IMG/VR virus record: IMGVR_UViG_3300020411_001052
Coordinates: 1 to 23,811 of that record
Length of the DNA stretch: 23,811 bases
Direction: 5' to 3' (one strand)
Source: a virus
The notes under the pieces were generated by a model, which saw only the letters and a program-made list of their open reading frames with translations, ran no database searches and was not told the origin of the DNA. The translations under genes and the position numbers were made by a program. Below are positions 7,102 to 16,253 of the stretch, piece after piece; positions within the stretch are counted from its first letter, which is position 1; the number at the start of each line of letters is the position of its first letter.

Positions 7102-7337
7102 CTTATAATGGGCATTTCATATTGTCTTTCTGCTGGCGCAGTCTTTGGTCTATTGATATAAGTTTTAACAAGGATATCAAGAGAGTTAGACATTTTGCGA
7201 TATCCAGATCCAACATACATCTGACCTGCAAATACAGATACAGTTGCTGCACCCCAGAACAAGTAATAGAATCTGGACTTCATTTGTGCCCTGATCTTTT
7301 CACGTTTTCTTATAAATTTGTTTGGACTTTTAGTCAT
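7098..7337 (-). CDS. Small single-pass membrane protein after gp44
   Basis: A 79-residue protein of unknown function. The first 22 residues are very basic (KFIRKREKIRAQMKSR), followed by a hydrophobic segment at about residues 23-43 (FYYLFWGAATVSVFAGQMYVG) and a polar tail rich in Pro and Arg. The positive N-terminus predicts an N-in, C-out single-pass inner or thylakoid membrane protein. There is no cleavable signal peptide pattern. Start and stop overlap gp44 and the 172-residue gene by four bases, so it is coupled to the clamp loader gene. A membrane anchor or host-modifying role is possible but unproven. Confidence 0.75.
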   Translation of the reverse strand: MTKSPNKFIRKREKIRAQMKSRFYYLFWGAATVSVFAGQMYVGSGYRKMSNSLDILVKTYINRPKTAPAERQYEMPIIR

Positions 7338-8275
7338 TTGAATTCACACTCCACCATAATTTCAGTTAAACAAGCGAGAAGGTTAATCTCTTGGTCGGCA
7401 ACAAATGCTGCCTGATATTGGTACTTTGCAATAATTAAAATTGCTGCTGCCATTGCAGGACCTTCCATATAATCTGAAAGGGCATCATAGACACCTCTAA
7501 GAAGAGATGCCATATCATTGTCCAGATTAGCAACTACCCACTTACGAACCTCCTGAAAATTTTTATCTTTGAGGAAACCCATAAGATCAGAGGTATTGGC
7601 ATCTGACATATCAACAAGAATGCCAGAGTCAATCTTTCCACTAGCAGAGTATCGCTGACACTCATTTAAAATACGTCTCCAATCAGGAAAGTGTTTCTGG
7701 ATAATTTCAATTAAGACTTTATCATCTGCTTCAACTTGTTCTTTCTGTAGGATAGTTCTAAGACGTCCATAGAAATTTGCAGCAAGTTGACTCTTCATCT
7801 TACCTTTGATGTTGAACTCTACAACTGCACATCGGGAGTGTAAAGGTTCAATAATTTTATTTCTATAGTTACAGGTAAAAATGAATCGGCAGTTATTATA
7901 AAATGCTTCTATGTTAGCACGTAGGAGAAGTTGTACATCATTCCCTGTGTTATCTGCTTCATCAATAATGATGACTTTATGTTTTGCAGACGAAGAAAGT
8001 GATACGGTTGCTGCAAAGTTCTTTGCTTGGTTCCGTACCGTATCTAAAAATCTTCCCTCGTCAGATCCATTGATAACATAGTAATCTGCTCCAAGTTCTT
8101 CACATAGTGCTTTAGCAACTGTAGTTTTACCTACACCAGGAGGACCTGATAGTAAGAGGTTAGGAACCTCACCTTTCTCAAGAAATTCTTTAAAGGTTGT
8201 CTTAATAGAAGTGGGTAAAATACAATCGTCAATAGTTTTAGGTCGGTATTTTTCGACCCAAAGAAAATCAGACAT
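7334..8275 (-). CDS. gp44: Clamp loader ATPase subunit gp44
   Basis: This AAA+ ATPase subunit of the sliding-clamp loader hydrolyses ATP to open and load gp45. It is 313 residues, close to T4 gp44 (319). Walker A is GPPGVGKTT (44-52), Walker B is IIIDEAD (102-108), sensor 1 lies near FTCNYRNK, and the arginine-finger SRC motif is at 147-149. The N-terminal WVEKYRPKTIDD is characteristic of RFC/gp44 proteins. It follows gp45 after a gap of 15 bases, and its stop overlaps the next gene (ATGA). Confidence 0.97.
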   Translation of the reverse strand: MSDFLWVEKYRPKTIDDCILPTSIKTTFKEFLEKGEVPNLLLSGPPGVGKTTVAKALCEELGADYYVINGSDEGRFLDTVRNQAKNFAATVSLSSSAKHKVIIIDEADNTGNDVQLLLRANIEAFYNNCRFIFTCNYRNKIIEPLHSRCAVVEFNIKGKMKSQLAANFYGRLRTILQKEQVEADDKVLIEIIQKHFPDWRRILNECQRYSASGKIDSGILVDMSDANTSDLMGFLKDKNFQEVRKWVVANLDNDMASLLRGVYDALSDYMEGPAMAAAILIIAKYQYQAAFVADQEINLLACLTEIMVECEFK

Positions 8276-8290
8276 AACAAAATAATAGAT

Positions 8291-8959
8291 TTAGTCGTTG
8301 TAGACTGAATCTGGTTCAAGTGCAATAAAATAGTTAAGGTTTAGTTTTGTGTTACTAAAACTAGCAAGTTGTTTCTTAGAGATAACAACATCATAAGATT
8401 CTGGAATGATCTTGATATTCTCTCTTTTAAAATTAAATACAAATTCTTTATCTGTTCTTCCTACTTCAATTGAATAATCATTAGAAGTTTGATTATTCTT
8501 ATCACGAGCAACAAGTCGAATAGTATTACCATCACCAATAGCAGACATATCTGGAAGACCAAGAACATCAGCAGCACGAGTCAATTGACGTAGTTGTTCT
8601 TGTTCTAGTTGAAAACAAACATCTCTACTAGGTAACTCAATTTGTTTCTCTGGAAGTGAAGGAACTAAGGTATGATCACAGAACCAATACTTGAACTTAC
8701 TGCGTTCACGTTTGATAACTACATAATTTTCATTAGTGAAATCAAGCATAGGACCGTCCATCAAATCAATGGTATTCAGGAACTGTGGCAAATCATAAAT
8801 TGCAAAGTCCCTTGGCATATCTTCATCAATAACTGCTTCCGCAAGAATATTTTTCATGGGAGACATAGTTTTAATTGAAGTCCCCTCTTTGACTAGGATA
8901 GAACCATTGATAGAAGAAAAGTTCTTGAGCAAGGAAGTTGTTTTTTCGGATAGTTTCAT
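8291..8959 (-). CDS. gp45: DNA polymerase sliding clamp gp45
   Basis: The trimeric processivity clamp, which in T4 also couples late transcription (through gp55 and gp33) to replication. The start at 8959 gives 222 residues and MKLSEKTTSLLKNFSSIN, which lines up with the T4 gp45 N-terminus (MKLSKDTTALLKNFATIN). An in-frame ATG 24 bases upstream (8983) adds MKLRKNFT but has no better ribosome binding site. The C-terminus NYFIALEPDSVYND also matches the T4 end (NYVVALEADS). It lies between the DUF3310-like gene and gp44 in the expected clamp then loader order. The late sigma factor gp55 is also in this window. Confidence 0.93.
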   Translation of the reverse strand: MKLSEKTTSLLKNFSSINGSILVKEGTSIKTMSPMKNILAEAVIDEDMPRDFAIYDLPQFLNTIDLMDGPMLDFTNENYVVIKRERSKFKYWFCDHTLVPSLPEKQIELPSRDVCFQLEQEQLRQLTRAADVLGLPDMSAIGDGNTIRLVARDKNNQTSNDYSIEVGRTDKEFVFNFKRENIKIIPESYDVVISKKQLASFSNTKLNLNYFIALEPDSVYND

Positions 8960-8989
8960 AGTAAAATTTTTTCTCAATTTCATGATCAG

Positions 8990-11088
<2,099 letters not shown>

Positions 11089-11101
11089 GATAAAGTAATT
11101 T

Positions 11102-11143
11102 GATTTATATTAATATTATAATACATGATACCACCAGTGCAAT
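11102..11143 (-). promoter_or_regulatory. Possible mixed early/late promoter region for the cobS-to-regA unit
   Basis: In the 80-base gap before cobS the minus strand holds TATAAT (11115-11120) with ATTGCA (11138-11143) at 17 bases, a poor -35. It also holds TATAAATC (11102-11109), one base off the T4 late consensus TATAAATA and 13 bases before the start codon. A weak, wobble-rich stem-loop (about 11131-11152) lies just upstream of the -10. The presence of a promoter is likely from position, but which element works cannot be decided. Confidence 0.4.
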
Positions 11144-11147
11144 GTAC

Positions 11148-11167
11148 AGTGGACACTTTATCAACTG
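11148..11167. repeat. 20-bp repeat, copy 1 (after the 2OG-like gene)
   Basis: Plus-strand consensus of the two copies is AGTRGACACTTTATYAACTG; they agree at 18 of 20 positions and have the same orientation. This copy starts one base after the stop codon of the 2OG-like gene. The other copy is at 14170-14189, on the far side of the CobT-like gene. The ends AGT and ACT are complementary. In both places a stem-loop follows the repeat in the direction of transcription. Confidence 0.75.
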
Positions 11168-11168
11168 G

Positions 11169-11930
11169 TTACAATAGCATACCTGACATTGAATTAGGTG
11201 GTTTCAACGCATTCTCATCAGGTCCACCAGTGTCTTGCATATATGCATTATCTCCAAACATCAAAACATAAGAATGTCTTTCATCCTTTGCATCATAATC
11301 AACGTGTGGAGCATGGATCTGATCACTAAAATATATACTGAATGTTCCTGGTTCAGTTGGTGCTTCCGCAACTTTTACCAGTGTATCATCCTCAACAAAG
11401 TTTCTAAATTTATTATCTGCTCTTCTTCTCCAATTAGGAACAGCACTTGCATACTCCCTTTCTGTCCAAGTATATTTTCCAGTTTTCTTATTGTAATAGA
11501 AACAAGTTTTATTCTTAGGGTTATGTTCAGATAACCAACCATTACAAACTAAAACTCTACCACTACCTTCAAAACTATCACTGTGTGGCCATGCTTGTGC
11601 TTTGGTTGCATTAATGATTGAATGATGATAGTAATTAATATATGAAGAAACTGGGGTGTGCCACTTCTCCGTAGATAATGTATCTCTTACCTTTGCAACT
11701 AGTGGATCAGGAACTGTACCAGTATAAAAAGGATTAAGTTTACTCATAATATTTGGATATACTGGACAGGATCGGACTACTTCTCTAAACTTATCAAAGT
11801 TTTTGTAAACATTGCTAAGGATATAGTATCCAAATCCTGGTCCGTATTCATAATATTTTTTATCAATTTCTTCTATAGGATTGACAGCAGATGCTTCTAC
11901 TAGTTCATCCACACTCCAGATGGTTGCCAT
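11169..11930 (-). CDS. Putative 2OG-Fe(II) oxygenase-like protein (DUF6445-like)
   Basis: A 253-residue protein with the layout of a 2-oxoglutarate/Fe(II) dioxygenase. There is an HxD iron motif (PHSDSF, H116 and D118), a downstream histidine pair in FSDQIHAPHV (H206 or H209), and an Arg about 9 to 12 residues later (R218) that would bind 2-oxoglutarate. Between them, LVCNGWLSEHNPKNKTCFYYN resembles the L-x-x-G-G-x-x-F-Y segment of these enzymes. This resembles DUF6445-type proteins, which are often encoded near flavin halogenases; a halogenase lies about 6 kb upstream here. The substrate is unknown. It begins 23 bases after the CobT-like gene, so the two are probably co-transcribed, and it ends at repeat copy 1. 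Confidence 0.6.
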   Translation of the reverse strand: MATIWSVDELVEASAVNPIEEIDKKYYEYGPGFGYYILSNVYKNFDKFREVVRSCPVYPNIMSKLNPFYTGTVPDPLVAKVRDTLSTEKWHTPVSSYINYYHHSIINATKAQAWPHSDSFEGSGRVLVCNGWLSEHNPKNKTCFYYNKKTGKYTWTEREYASAVPNWRRRADNKFRNFVEDDTLVKVAEAPTEPGTFSIYFSDQIHAPHVDYDAKDERHSYVLMFGDNAYMQDTGGPDENALKPPNSMSGMLL

Positions 11931-11949
11931 AATGTTATATTATATCGTT

Positions 11950-11957
11950 TTATTTAG
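11950..11957 (-). promoter_or_regulatory. Possible late-promoter-like element before the 2OG-like gene
   Basis: CCTAAATA on the minus strand, spanning the CobT-like stop codon and lying about 20 bases before the 2OG-like start. It shares CTAAATA with the elements before uvsW and before the tail-tube-fold gene. A TATAAT (11939-11944) is also present, but too near the start codon and with no -35. CTAAATA also occurs a few times inside genes, so this alone is weak evidence. Confidence 0.25.
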
Positions 11958-14113
11958 GCAACCATTGAGATGAATTCTGAGAGAATCTTTTTGTTCATCT
12001 TCTTAGTTTTAAGTGACTTACCAAATGCTCTCTTGATCTGTGCCTTGGTTGCATCTTCTTTAACTTCAAACTCTGTATCATTATTCAAAGCACTTGATGC
12101 GATAGCAAACTGTCTGTTGTAACCATATGCATCGAAAGAAACAGCACGACTCTTTCTCCAATCATTTAAGATGTCCTCATATTTGTTAGAGTCATCAAGT
12201 CCATCACGAAGGAAAGAGGCAAAGTCACGAGTAGGACAAACACGAATACCAATCAAGTTTACTTCTGGGAATTGATCGTTGATATAGCGGTTGAAACACT
12301 TTGTATGACTTCCCCACCAATTTGGAAAGGCATAGGAATGTCCATTCTTACGATTACGAAGAATCACTCTCTCACCAAGACCACGAGTACCCATATGTGA
12401 TTCATCATCCCAAGGTCTCTTAACAAGAGAATTCATTTTACTGCATTGTGCTTCTCCATCAGTAAGAACAATACAGTGAACTTTCTGAAGTTTGTTCTGC
12501 TGTTTGAACTGAGGAATAATTCCATCAAGACATACTAGTGCTTCATTCAAAGGAGTTCCTGATAGTCCAAGGGCATAAGGGTAACTGTATTCTGCAGAAT
12601 AGAAATTGTGAGAGAATCCAGAAGCAATACGATAAATTAATTTCATCTGTTCATTAAGTTCAGCAGTTCTTACCTTACTAGTAAATAGGTTGAGCATACT
12701 GAACTCTTCAGGAATATTGAATTCATTTGTTTTTACCTCATGAACATTTGTCTTATTCTTGATTTCCTCCATAGTACGAGTCCTGAGTTTGTACTCATTA
12801 GTAAATGCATAAACATCAAAAGGAATTTGACATTTCTTACAGAACCAAAGGAGATTGTACATCTGCTTCAAAGTTTCTAATAATTGAGATGCCATAGAAC
12901 CAGACCAATCAAGTACAAATATCAATCCATGATTCTTACCATCTGGAACTACTGTGACTTTTTTGAACACGTCTTCATTAAATTTGTAAGTGTGTAATAA
13001 AGCTGTATCGAGAATACCAGTCCGACTAGTAGTAGCACGGGCATATGCGTCAGCAGATTTTTTACACTCGAATTCTTTGACAAGATAACTTACCTCCTTT
13101 TGTGCTGATTTTTTAAATTTTGCAAAGTCCTGATCTACAATTCCAAAAAGGTCGCGGTCAGGATTACGTCTCTGCTCTTCTTCCCAGTAGTCAGTTACTG
13201 TCTTGTAAATCTCTTCGTTAGAAATTACAACATTATCAATATTGACTTTAGGTAACTCCATATAGACAGGAGATCTGGTGTCCTGTTTGTTGTTAAGTTC
13301 TGAGATATTCTTATTAAAGATGTCATCAGTTCTTACTTCTTGCTCTCCATGGAAACCACCAGTCTTCTCACTTTTAGGTACATTAGATTCTGTCTTTTCA
13401 TCATTATGATCTTCTTTCTTTGCTTCAACTTCTACGTTTGAGTTAGGTTGTTCTTCTGTAGGTTCCTCATCAGATGATTCTGTAGGAGTAGATCCTCCTT
13501 CAAAAGACTCTTCAGATCTATCAGGAGTAGGTAAATCTTTTAATAACTGTTCCTTTTTTTCATTCTCTTCTTTTACAAACTGGAAGATTTCATCAGCAAC
13601 TTTAAGTGCTTCAGCAAAAGTTTCTGTGTCACTTACTTTCTTAATGAATGGTTTTTCTTCTTCATTGAAAGGAAGAGTAACAAAGTTACCAACCTTGAAA
13701 TGTAGATTGATACGATCAATAAAACTGTAATTTTTTAAGTTATCTTCACCAAGTTCAAAGAAGTCTTGCTTATGAAGTGATTTGTAACCATTGAAGAATG
13801 TTTTAGTAAGACCACCATAACGACGCTTCATCAACTTCTCAACACGGGCATCTTCAGTAATGTTTACATAAGACTGTGGAAGATGTGGATAGGTTATCTT
13901 CCACTCTTCTTGTGGAGTGTATAGAGCATGTCCAACCTCATGGGATACTAGTAGATCATATACAATGTCTTCTGCCTTTTCCCAGAGTGGTAAAACAAGG
14001 GTACGAGTTTCAACGTTGAATGATGCAGTATCTACTGCACGGTTTTCTACAATAAGGTTTTCTGTTGCTAGGAGTCTTGCAAGATGTCCCTTAACTTCAT
14101 TAAATGCGTACAT
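11954..14113 (-). CDS. CobT-like protein: zinc-metallopeptidase motif plus VWA domain
   Basis: A 719-residue protein. Near the N-terminus lies HEVGH (residues 58-62, in SHEVGHALY), a zincin zinc-binding motif, followed by ITEDARVEK (about 86-93), which could supply the third, acidic ligand. Residues 185-290 are a low-complexity acidic linker rich in Glu, Ser, Thr and Pro. The C-terminal part is a von Willebrand A domain with a complete MIDAS: DWSGSM (402-407), TPLNEAL and LTDGEAQ. This order of peptidase-like N-terminus, acidic linker and C-terminal VWA fits the CobT family, the partner of CobS. With the MoxR-type ATPase nearby it could form a substrate-remodelling or proteolytic machine. A terminator and repeat copy 2 lie directly upstream, so it probably has its own promoter. 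Confidence 0.8.
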   Translation of the reverse strand: MYAFNEVKGHLARLLATENLIVENRAVDTASFNVETRTLVLPLWEKAEDIVYDLLVSHEVGHALYTPQEEWKITYPHLPQSYVNITEDARVEKLMKRRYGGLTKTFFNGYKSLHKQDFFELGEDNLKNYSFIDRINLHFKVGNFVTLPFNEEEKPFIKKVSDTETFAEALKVADEIFQFVKEENEKKEQLLKDLPTPDRSEESFEGGSTPTESSDEEPTEEQPNSNVEVEAKKEDHNDEKTESNVPKSEKTGGFHGEQEVRTDDIFNKNISELNNKQDTRSPVYMELPKVNIDNVVISNEEIYKTVTDYWEEEQRRNPDRDLFGIVDQDFAKFKKSAQKEVSYLVKEFECKKSADAYARATTSRTGILDTALLHTYKFNEDVFKKVTVVPDGKNHGLIFVLDWSGSMASQLLETLKQMYNLLWFCKKCQIPFDVYAFTNEYKLRTRTMEEIKNKTNVHEVKTNEFNIPEEFSMLNLFTSKVRTAELNEQMKLIYRIASGFSHNFYSAEYSYPYALGLSGTPLNEALVCLDGIIPQFKQQNKLQKVHCIVLTDGEAQCSKMNSLVKRPWDDESHMGTRGLGERVILRNRKNGHSYAFPNWWGSHTKCFNRYINDQFPEVNLIGIRVCPTRDFASFLRDGLDDSNKYEDILNDWRKSRAVSFDAYGYNRQFAIASSALNNDTEFEVKEDATKAQIKRAFGKSLKTKKMNKKILSEFISMVA

Positions 14114-14282
14114 AGTGTTCGTTTCGTATATACCTATAATAACGAGAAAACCGCCCCTTGGGACGGTTGAGTAGACACTTTATTAACTGTCCACGTCGCT
14201 TTCTTGCTTGACGCAATGCCTGTGGTTTTAGGTGTCGTTTCTTTTCTTTTTTGGAGTGGTGTTGCCAGTTTGGAAGTTTCAT
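14100..14282 (-). CDS. Small very basic ORF after gp46 (uncertain)
   Basis: A 60-codon ORF whose ATG overlaps the gp46 stop (TAATG). The first half (LPNWQHHSKKEKKRHLKPQA and on to RKRRG) is extremely basic and rich in His, suggesting nucleic-acid binding if expressed. The second half is encoded by the 20-bp repeat, a terminator hairpin and then the start of the CobT-like gene, which it overlaps by 14 bases, so its C-terminus looks accidental. No clear Shine-Dalgarno is present, and expression would rely on coupling to gp46. It could be a real small gene lengthened by a repeat/terminator insertion, or a chance ORF. Another frame (14134-14343) is also open, but overlaps gp46. Confidence 0.4.
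   Translation of the reverse strand: MKLPNWQHHSKKEKKRHLKPQALRQARKRRGQLIKCLLNRPKGRFSRYYRYIRNEHYVRI
14149..14168 (-). terminator. Terminator hairpin after gp46
   Basis: On the minus strand AACCGTCC pairs with GGGCGGTT (one G-U wobble) around a CAAG loop and is followed by TTCTCGTT, giving a short U-rich tail. The wobble is only tolerated in the minus-strand transcript, which fits the direction of the genes. It would end transcripts from the gp55-to-gp46 unit before the CobT-like gene. Confidence 0.65.
14170..14189. repeat. 20-bp repeat, copy 2 (upstream of the CobT-like gene)
   Basis: Second copy of AGTRGACACTTTATYAACTG, 18 of 20 positions identical to the copy at 11148-11167 and in the same orientation. 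It lies two bases upstream of the terminator hairpin on the minus strand. The two copies bracket a 3-kb block containing only the CobT-like and 2OG-like genes. Confidence 0.75.
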
Positions 14283-15991
14283 TATAGTAGGTGACTGAAT
14301 CCCTTGATCTTTTCAAATTTAATTGTTGCTGAAAATTTGTCAAGTAGTTCAGTTTTGTGTGAGATGATGAAAATGTTTGCTCCTTTAAGAACGTATCTAA
14401 TAATTTTCATAAACTCATCTGTACCGAAAGTATCCAGTGAACTGTCAAACACCTCGTCCATGATTAGTAGATTTGTGTTAGTTGAGTTTTTAAATCGTGC
14501 TACCTCCCTCCATGTAAAAAGTAGTGCTAAGTCGATCCGCATTTTCTCACCTTCAGAAAATGAAGCGTATGAAAAGTCCTCATGGATAGGAGACTTTACG
14601 CTCTCGTTAAATTCCTCGTCAAGGGTGAAATTGATGTAAAAGTCCATCATCTGTAGATACCTATTGATCTGCTGATTAATAAGTGGCAGATACTTTTTGA
14701 TGATCTTTGTTTTTACACCACCATCCTTAAGAAGGGAATACACGAAGTCATAATCACGTTCTTTAGTTTTTTGTTCTGTTATTTTATTGTAAGAAGACTC
14801 TAGATCTTGCTTAAAAGTTTCTAATTTCTCATGTTCAGAATTTTTGTTCTGTAAGTTACTGGTAATAGTTTGAATTTCGTTTCCCAGATTCTTGGATTGT
14901 TTATGAATCCCAGATATTCTAATATTATTGTTAGAAATTTCATGTGTGAGTCTAGTTACCTCCTTTGATAGTTCATTAAACTGACGCTCTCTGTTCTCTT
15001 CCGTTTTTATGGTTTCCAGTAGATCATCAAGACCATTGGATAACTCATCTAGTTTAGTTTGAGCATCAACAATTCTATTTAATCTAAACTCTTCTTCTAT
15101 GTCCTGAGTACAGGTTGGGCAAACCGTATTTTCTTTAAAGAACTTGAGGTCAGTGGTTGCGGTTGATACTTTATTAGATACCCGACCTTTCAAAGTACCT
15201 AGCTTCTTGAGGTTCGTTGTTGCATTTGATACATCGGTCATTTTGTTAGAAATTGTTAACAATTCTTTATTTTTAACCTCATTGCTTTCTAACAACTCCT
15301 CATTCTCAACGACCAATTCCTTAAGAGTATTCTTCTTTTTCTTAATTCTTTCTTGTCCCTGTTCCTCAAGTTCCTTGATAAAGTTTTTCTGCATAGAGAT
15401 TTTATCAGTAAGATTCTCTTTCTTAAGATCAAGGACTTTAACATTTTCTCTAATACCTCTAAGTTTAGTTTTAACCACTTCATTCATTGAAGAAAAGATT
15501 TTAATGTCAAGGATATCTTCAATGACTTCCCTACGTCCTGGTGCATTCAATTGCATAAAAGGAACGAAAGAACTACTACCTAGAATGACTATCTGAGTAA
15601 AAGACTTAAAGTTAAGTTTTAAAATATTTTGTTCCAGATACTTTTGTTGATCTACTGCGTTTGCAAGTTGATCTAAACATTTACCGTTCTGGTGTATCTC
15701 AAAGACAGAAGGTTTCATTCCCCTTCTGACAAGATACTGTCTACTTCCAATAGAAAACTCAACCTCAACCATACAATCTTTTTCATTAATTGTATTAACT
15801 AATTGAGATTTGTAGATCTTTCTGAATGGTTTATTAAAAAGACCGTAACAAAGTGCATCCAAAACAGTGGATTTACCTGCACCATTTGTGCCAATAATTA
15901 AGGTAGTATCACTTTTTTGAAAATTTATTTCAGTAAATTGATTTCCAGTAGAGAGAAAGTTTTTCCATTTAATTGTCTGAAACGATATCAT
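14282..15991 (-). CDS. gp46: Recombination endonuclease subunit gp46 (SbcC/Rad50-like)
   Basis: The ATPase subunit of the gp46/47 nuclease, which resects double-strand ends for recombination-dependent replication and host DNA degradation. It has 569 residues (T4 about 560). The Walker A is GTNGAGKST (34-42). A long coiled coil holds the zinc hook CPTC (291-294). The ABC signature lies at FSEGEKMRIDLALLF and Walker B at LLIMDEVFDSS, near the C-terminus. The ATG at 15991 has no Shine-Dalgarno and overlaps the preceding DUF3110-like gene by 23 bases, so it is probably coupled. An internal promoter inside that preceding gene may boost its expression. The partner gp47 is encoded two genes upstream. 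Confidence 0.96.
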   Translation of the reverse strand: MISFQTIKWKNFLSTGNQFTEINFQKSDTTLIIGTNGAGKSTVLDALCYGLFNKPFRKIYKSQLVNTINEKDCMVEVEFSIGSRQYLVRRGMKPSVFEIHQNGKCLDQLANAVDQQKYLEQNILKLNFKSFTQIVILGSSSFVPFMQLNAPGRREVIEDILDIKIFSSMNEVVKTKLRGIRENVKVLDLKKENLTDKISMQKNFIKELEEQGQERIKKKKNTLKELVVENEELLESNEVKNKELLTISNKMTDVSNATTNLKKLGTLKGRVSNKVSTATTDLKFFKENTVCPTCTQDIEEEFRLNRIVDAQTKLDELSNGLDDLLETIKTEENRERQFNELSKEVTRLTHEISNNNIRISGIHKQSKNLGNEIQTITSNLQNKNSEHEKLETFKQDLESSYNKITEQKTKERDYDFVYSLLKDGGVKTKIIKKYLPLINQQINRYLQMMDFYINFTLDEEFNESVKSPIHEDFSYASFSEGEKMRIDLALLFTWREVARFKNSTNTNLLIMDEVFDSSLDTFGTDEFMKIIRYVLKGANIFIISHKTELLDKFSATIKFEKIKGFSHLL

Positions 15992-16253
15992 AATGAGAAG
16001 GAAGGATCACAATGTCATTGGGAGATATAATAGTGTACTTGTAACCATGATGCTCACAAGCTTTTATAGCGGGTTCTTCGTCTATTTCAATTGGTTCTAC
16101 TTCGGTATCTGCAAAGTCATTTAACATTATAGCATATCTTTGTGCGTCGTCAACCTCTTCAAAAAGAAATAGTATTTTTTTCCCTTGTTTGTCGAAGACA
16201 CAATAAGCCCCGTTATCGACGGCGGTTTCTTCTTGGTTGACCAAAAGGAACAT
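15969..16253 (-). CDS. DUF3110-like small protein between gp47 and gp46
   Basis: A 94-residue acidic protein. Its pattern, FLLVN near the start, then KKILFLFEEVDDAQRYAIMLNDF and a late GYKYTIISP, resembles DUF3110, a small family found mainly in cyanobacteria and their phages and of unknown function. It has no signal or membrane segment. Its ATG directly follows the gp47 stop (TAA then ATG with no gap) and its end overlaps gp46, so it is made together with both nuclease subunits. In T4 small ORFs also lie between genes 47 and 46. A role in modulating the nuclease is possible from context alone. A good promoter-like sequence lies inside it. Confidence 0.75.
   Translation of the reverse strand: MFLLVNQEETAVDNGAYCVFDKQGKKILFLFEEVDDAQRYAIMLNDFADTEVEPIEIDEEPAIKACEHHGYKYTIISPNDIVILPSHYDIVSDN
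16126..16153 (-). promoter_or_regulatory. Internal sigma70-type promoter ahead of gp46
   Basis: Minus strand: TTGACG (16148-16153), a 16-base spacer, then TATAAT (16126-16131) with TG one base upstream (TGCTATAAT, the same 9-mer as in the uvsX promoter). It lies inside the DUF3110-like coding region, with a predicted start near 16119, about 128 bases before the gp46 ATG. Being within a gene makes chance occurrence possible. Confidence 0.5.

Noticed and set aside
14281-14286. TATAAT at the gp46 stop codon
   Set aside because: No -35-like hexamer at normal spacing and no TG extension; a terminator lies just downstream, so a promoter here would be futile.
14134-14343. Second minus-strand ORF over the gp46 end (69 codons)
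   Set aside because: It overlaps the gp46 C-terminus by about 60 bases and ends inside the terminator; the alternative frame starting at the gp46 stop is better placed, though itself uncertain.
15144-15596. Plus-strand ORF of 150 codons opposite gp46
   Set aside because: It mirrors the coiled coil of gp46 and consists of Ser/Phe/Leu runs, as expected from antisense of Lys/Glu-rich codons; no ribosome binding site or homology.
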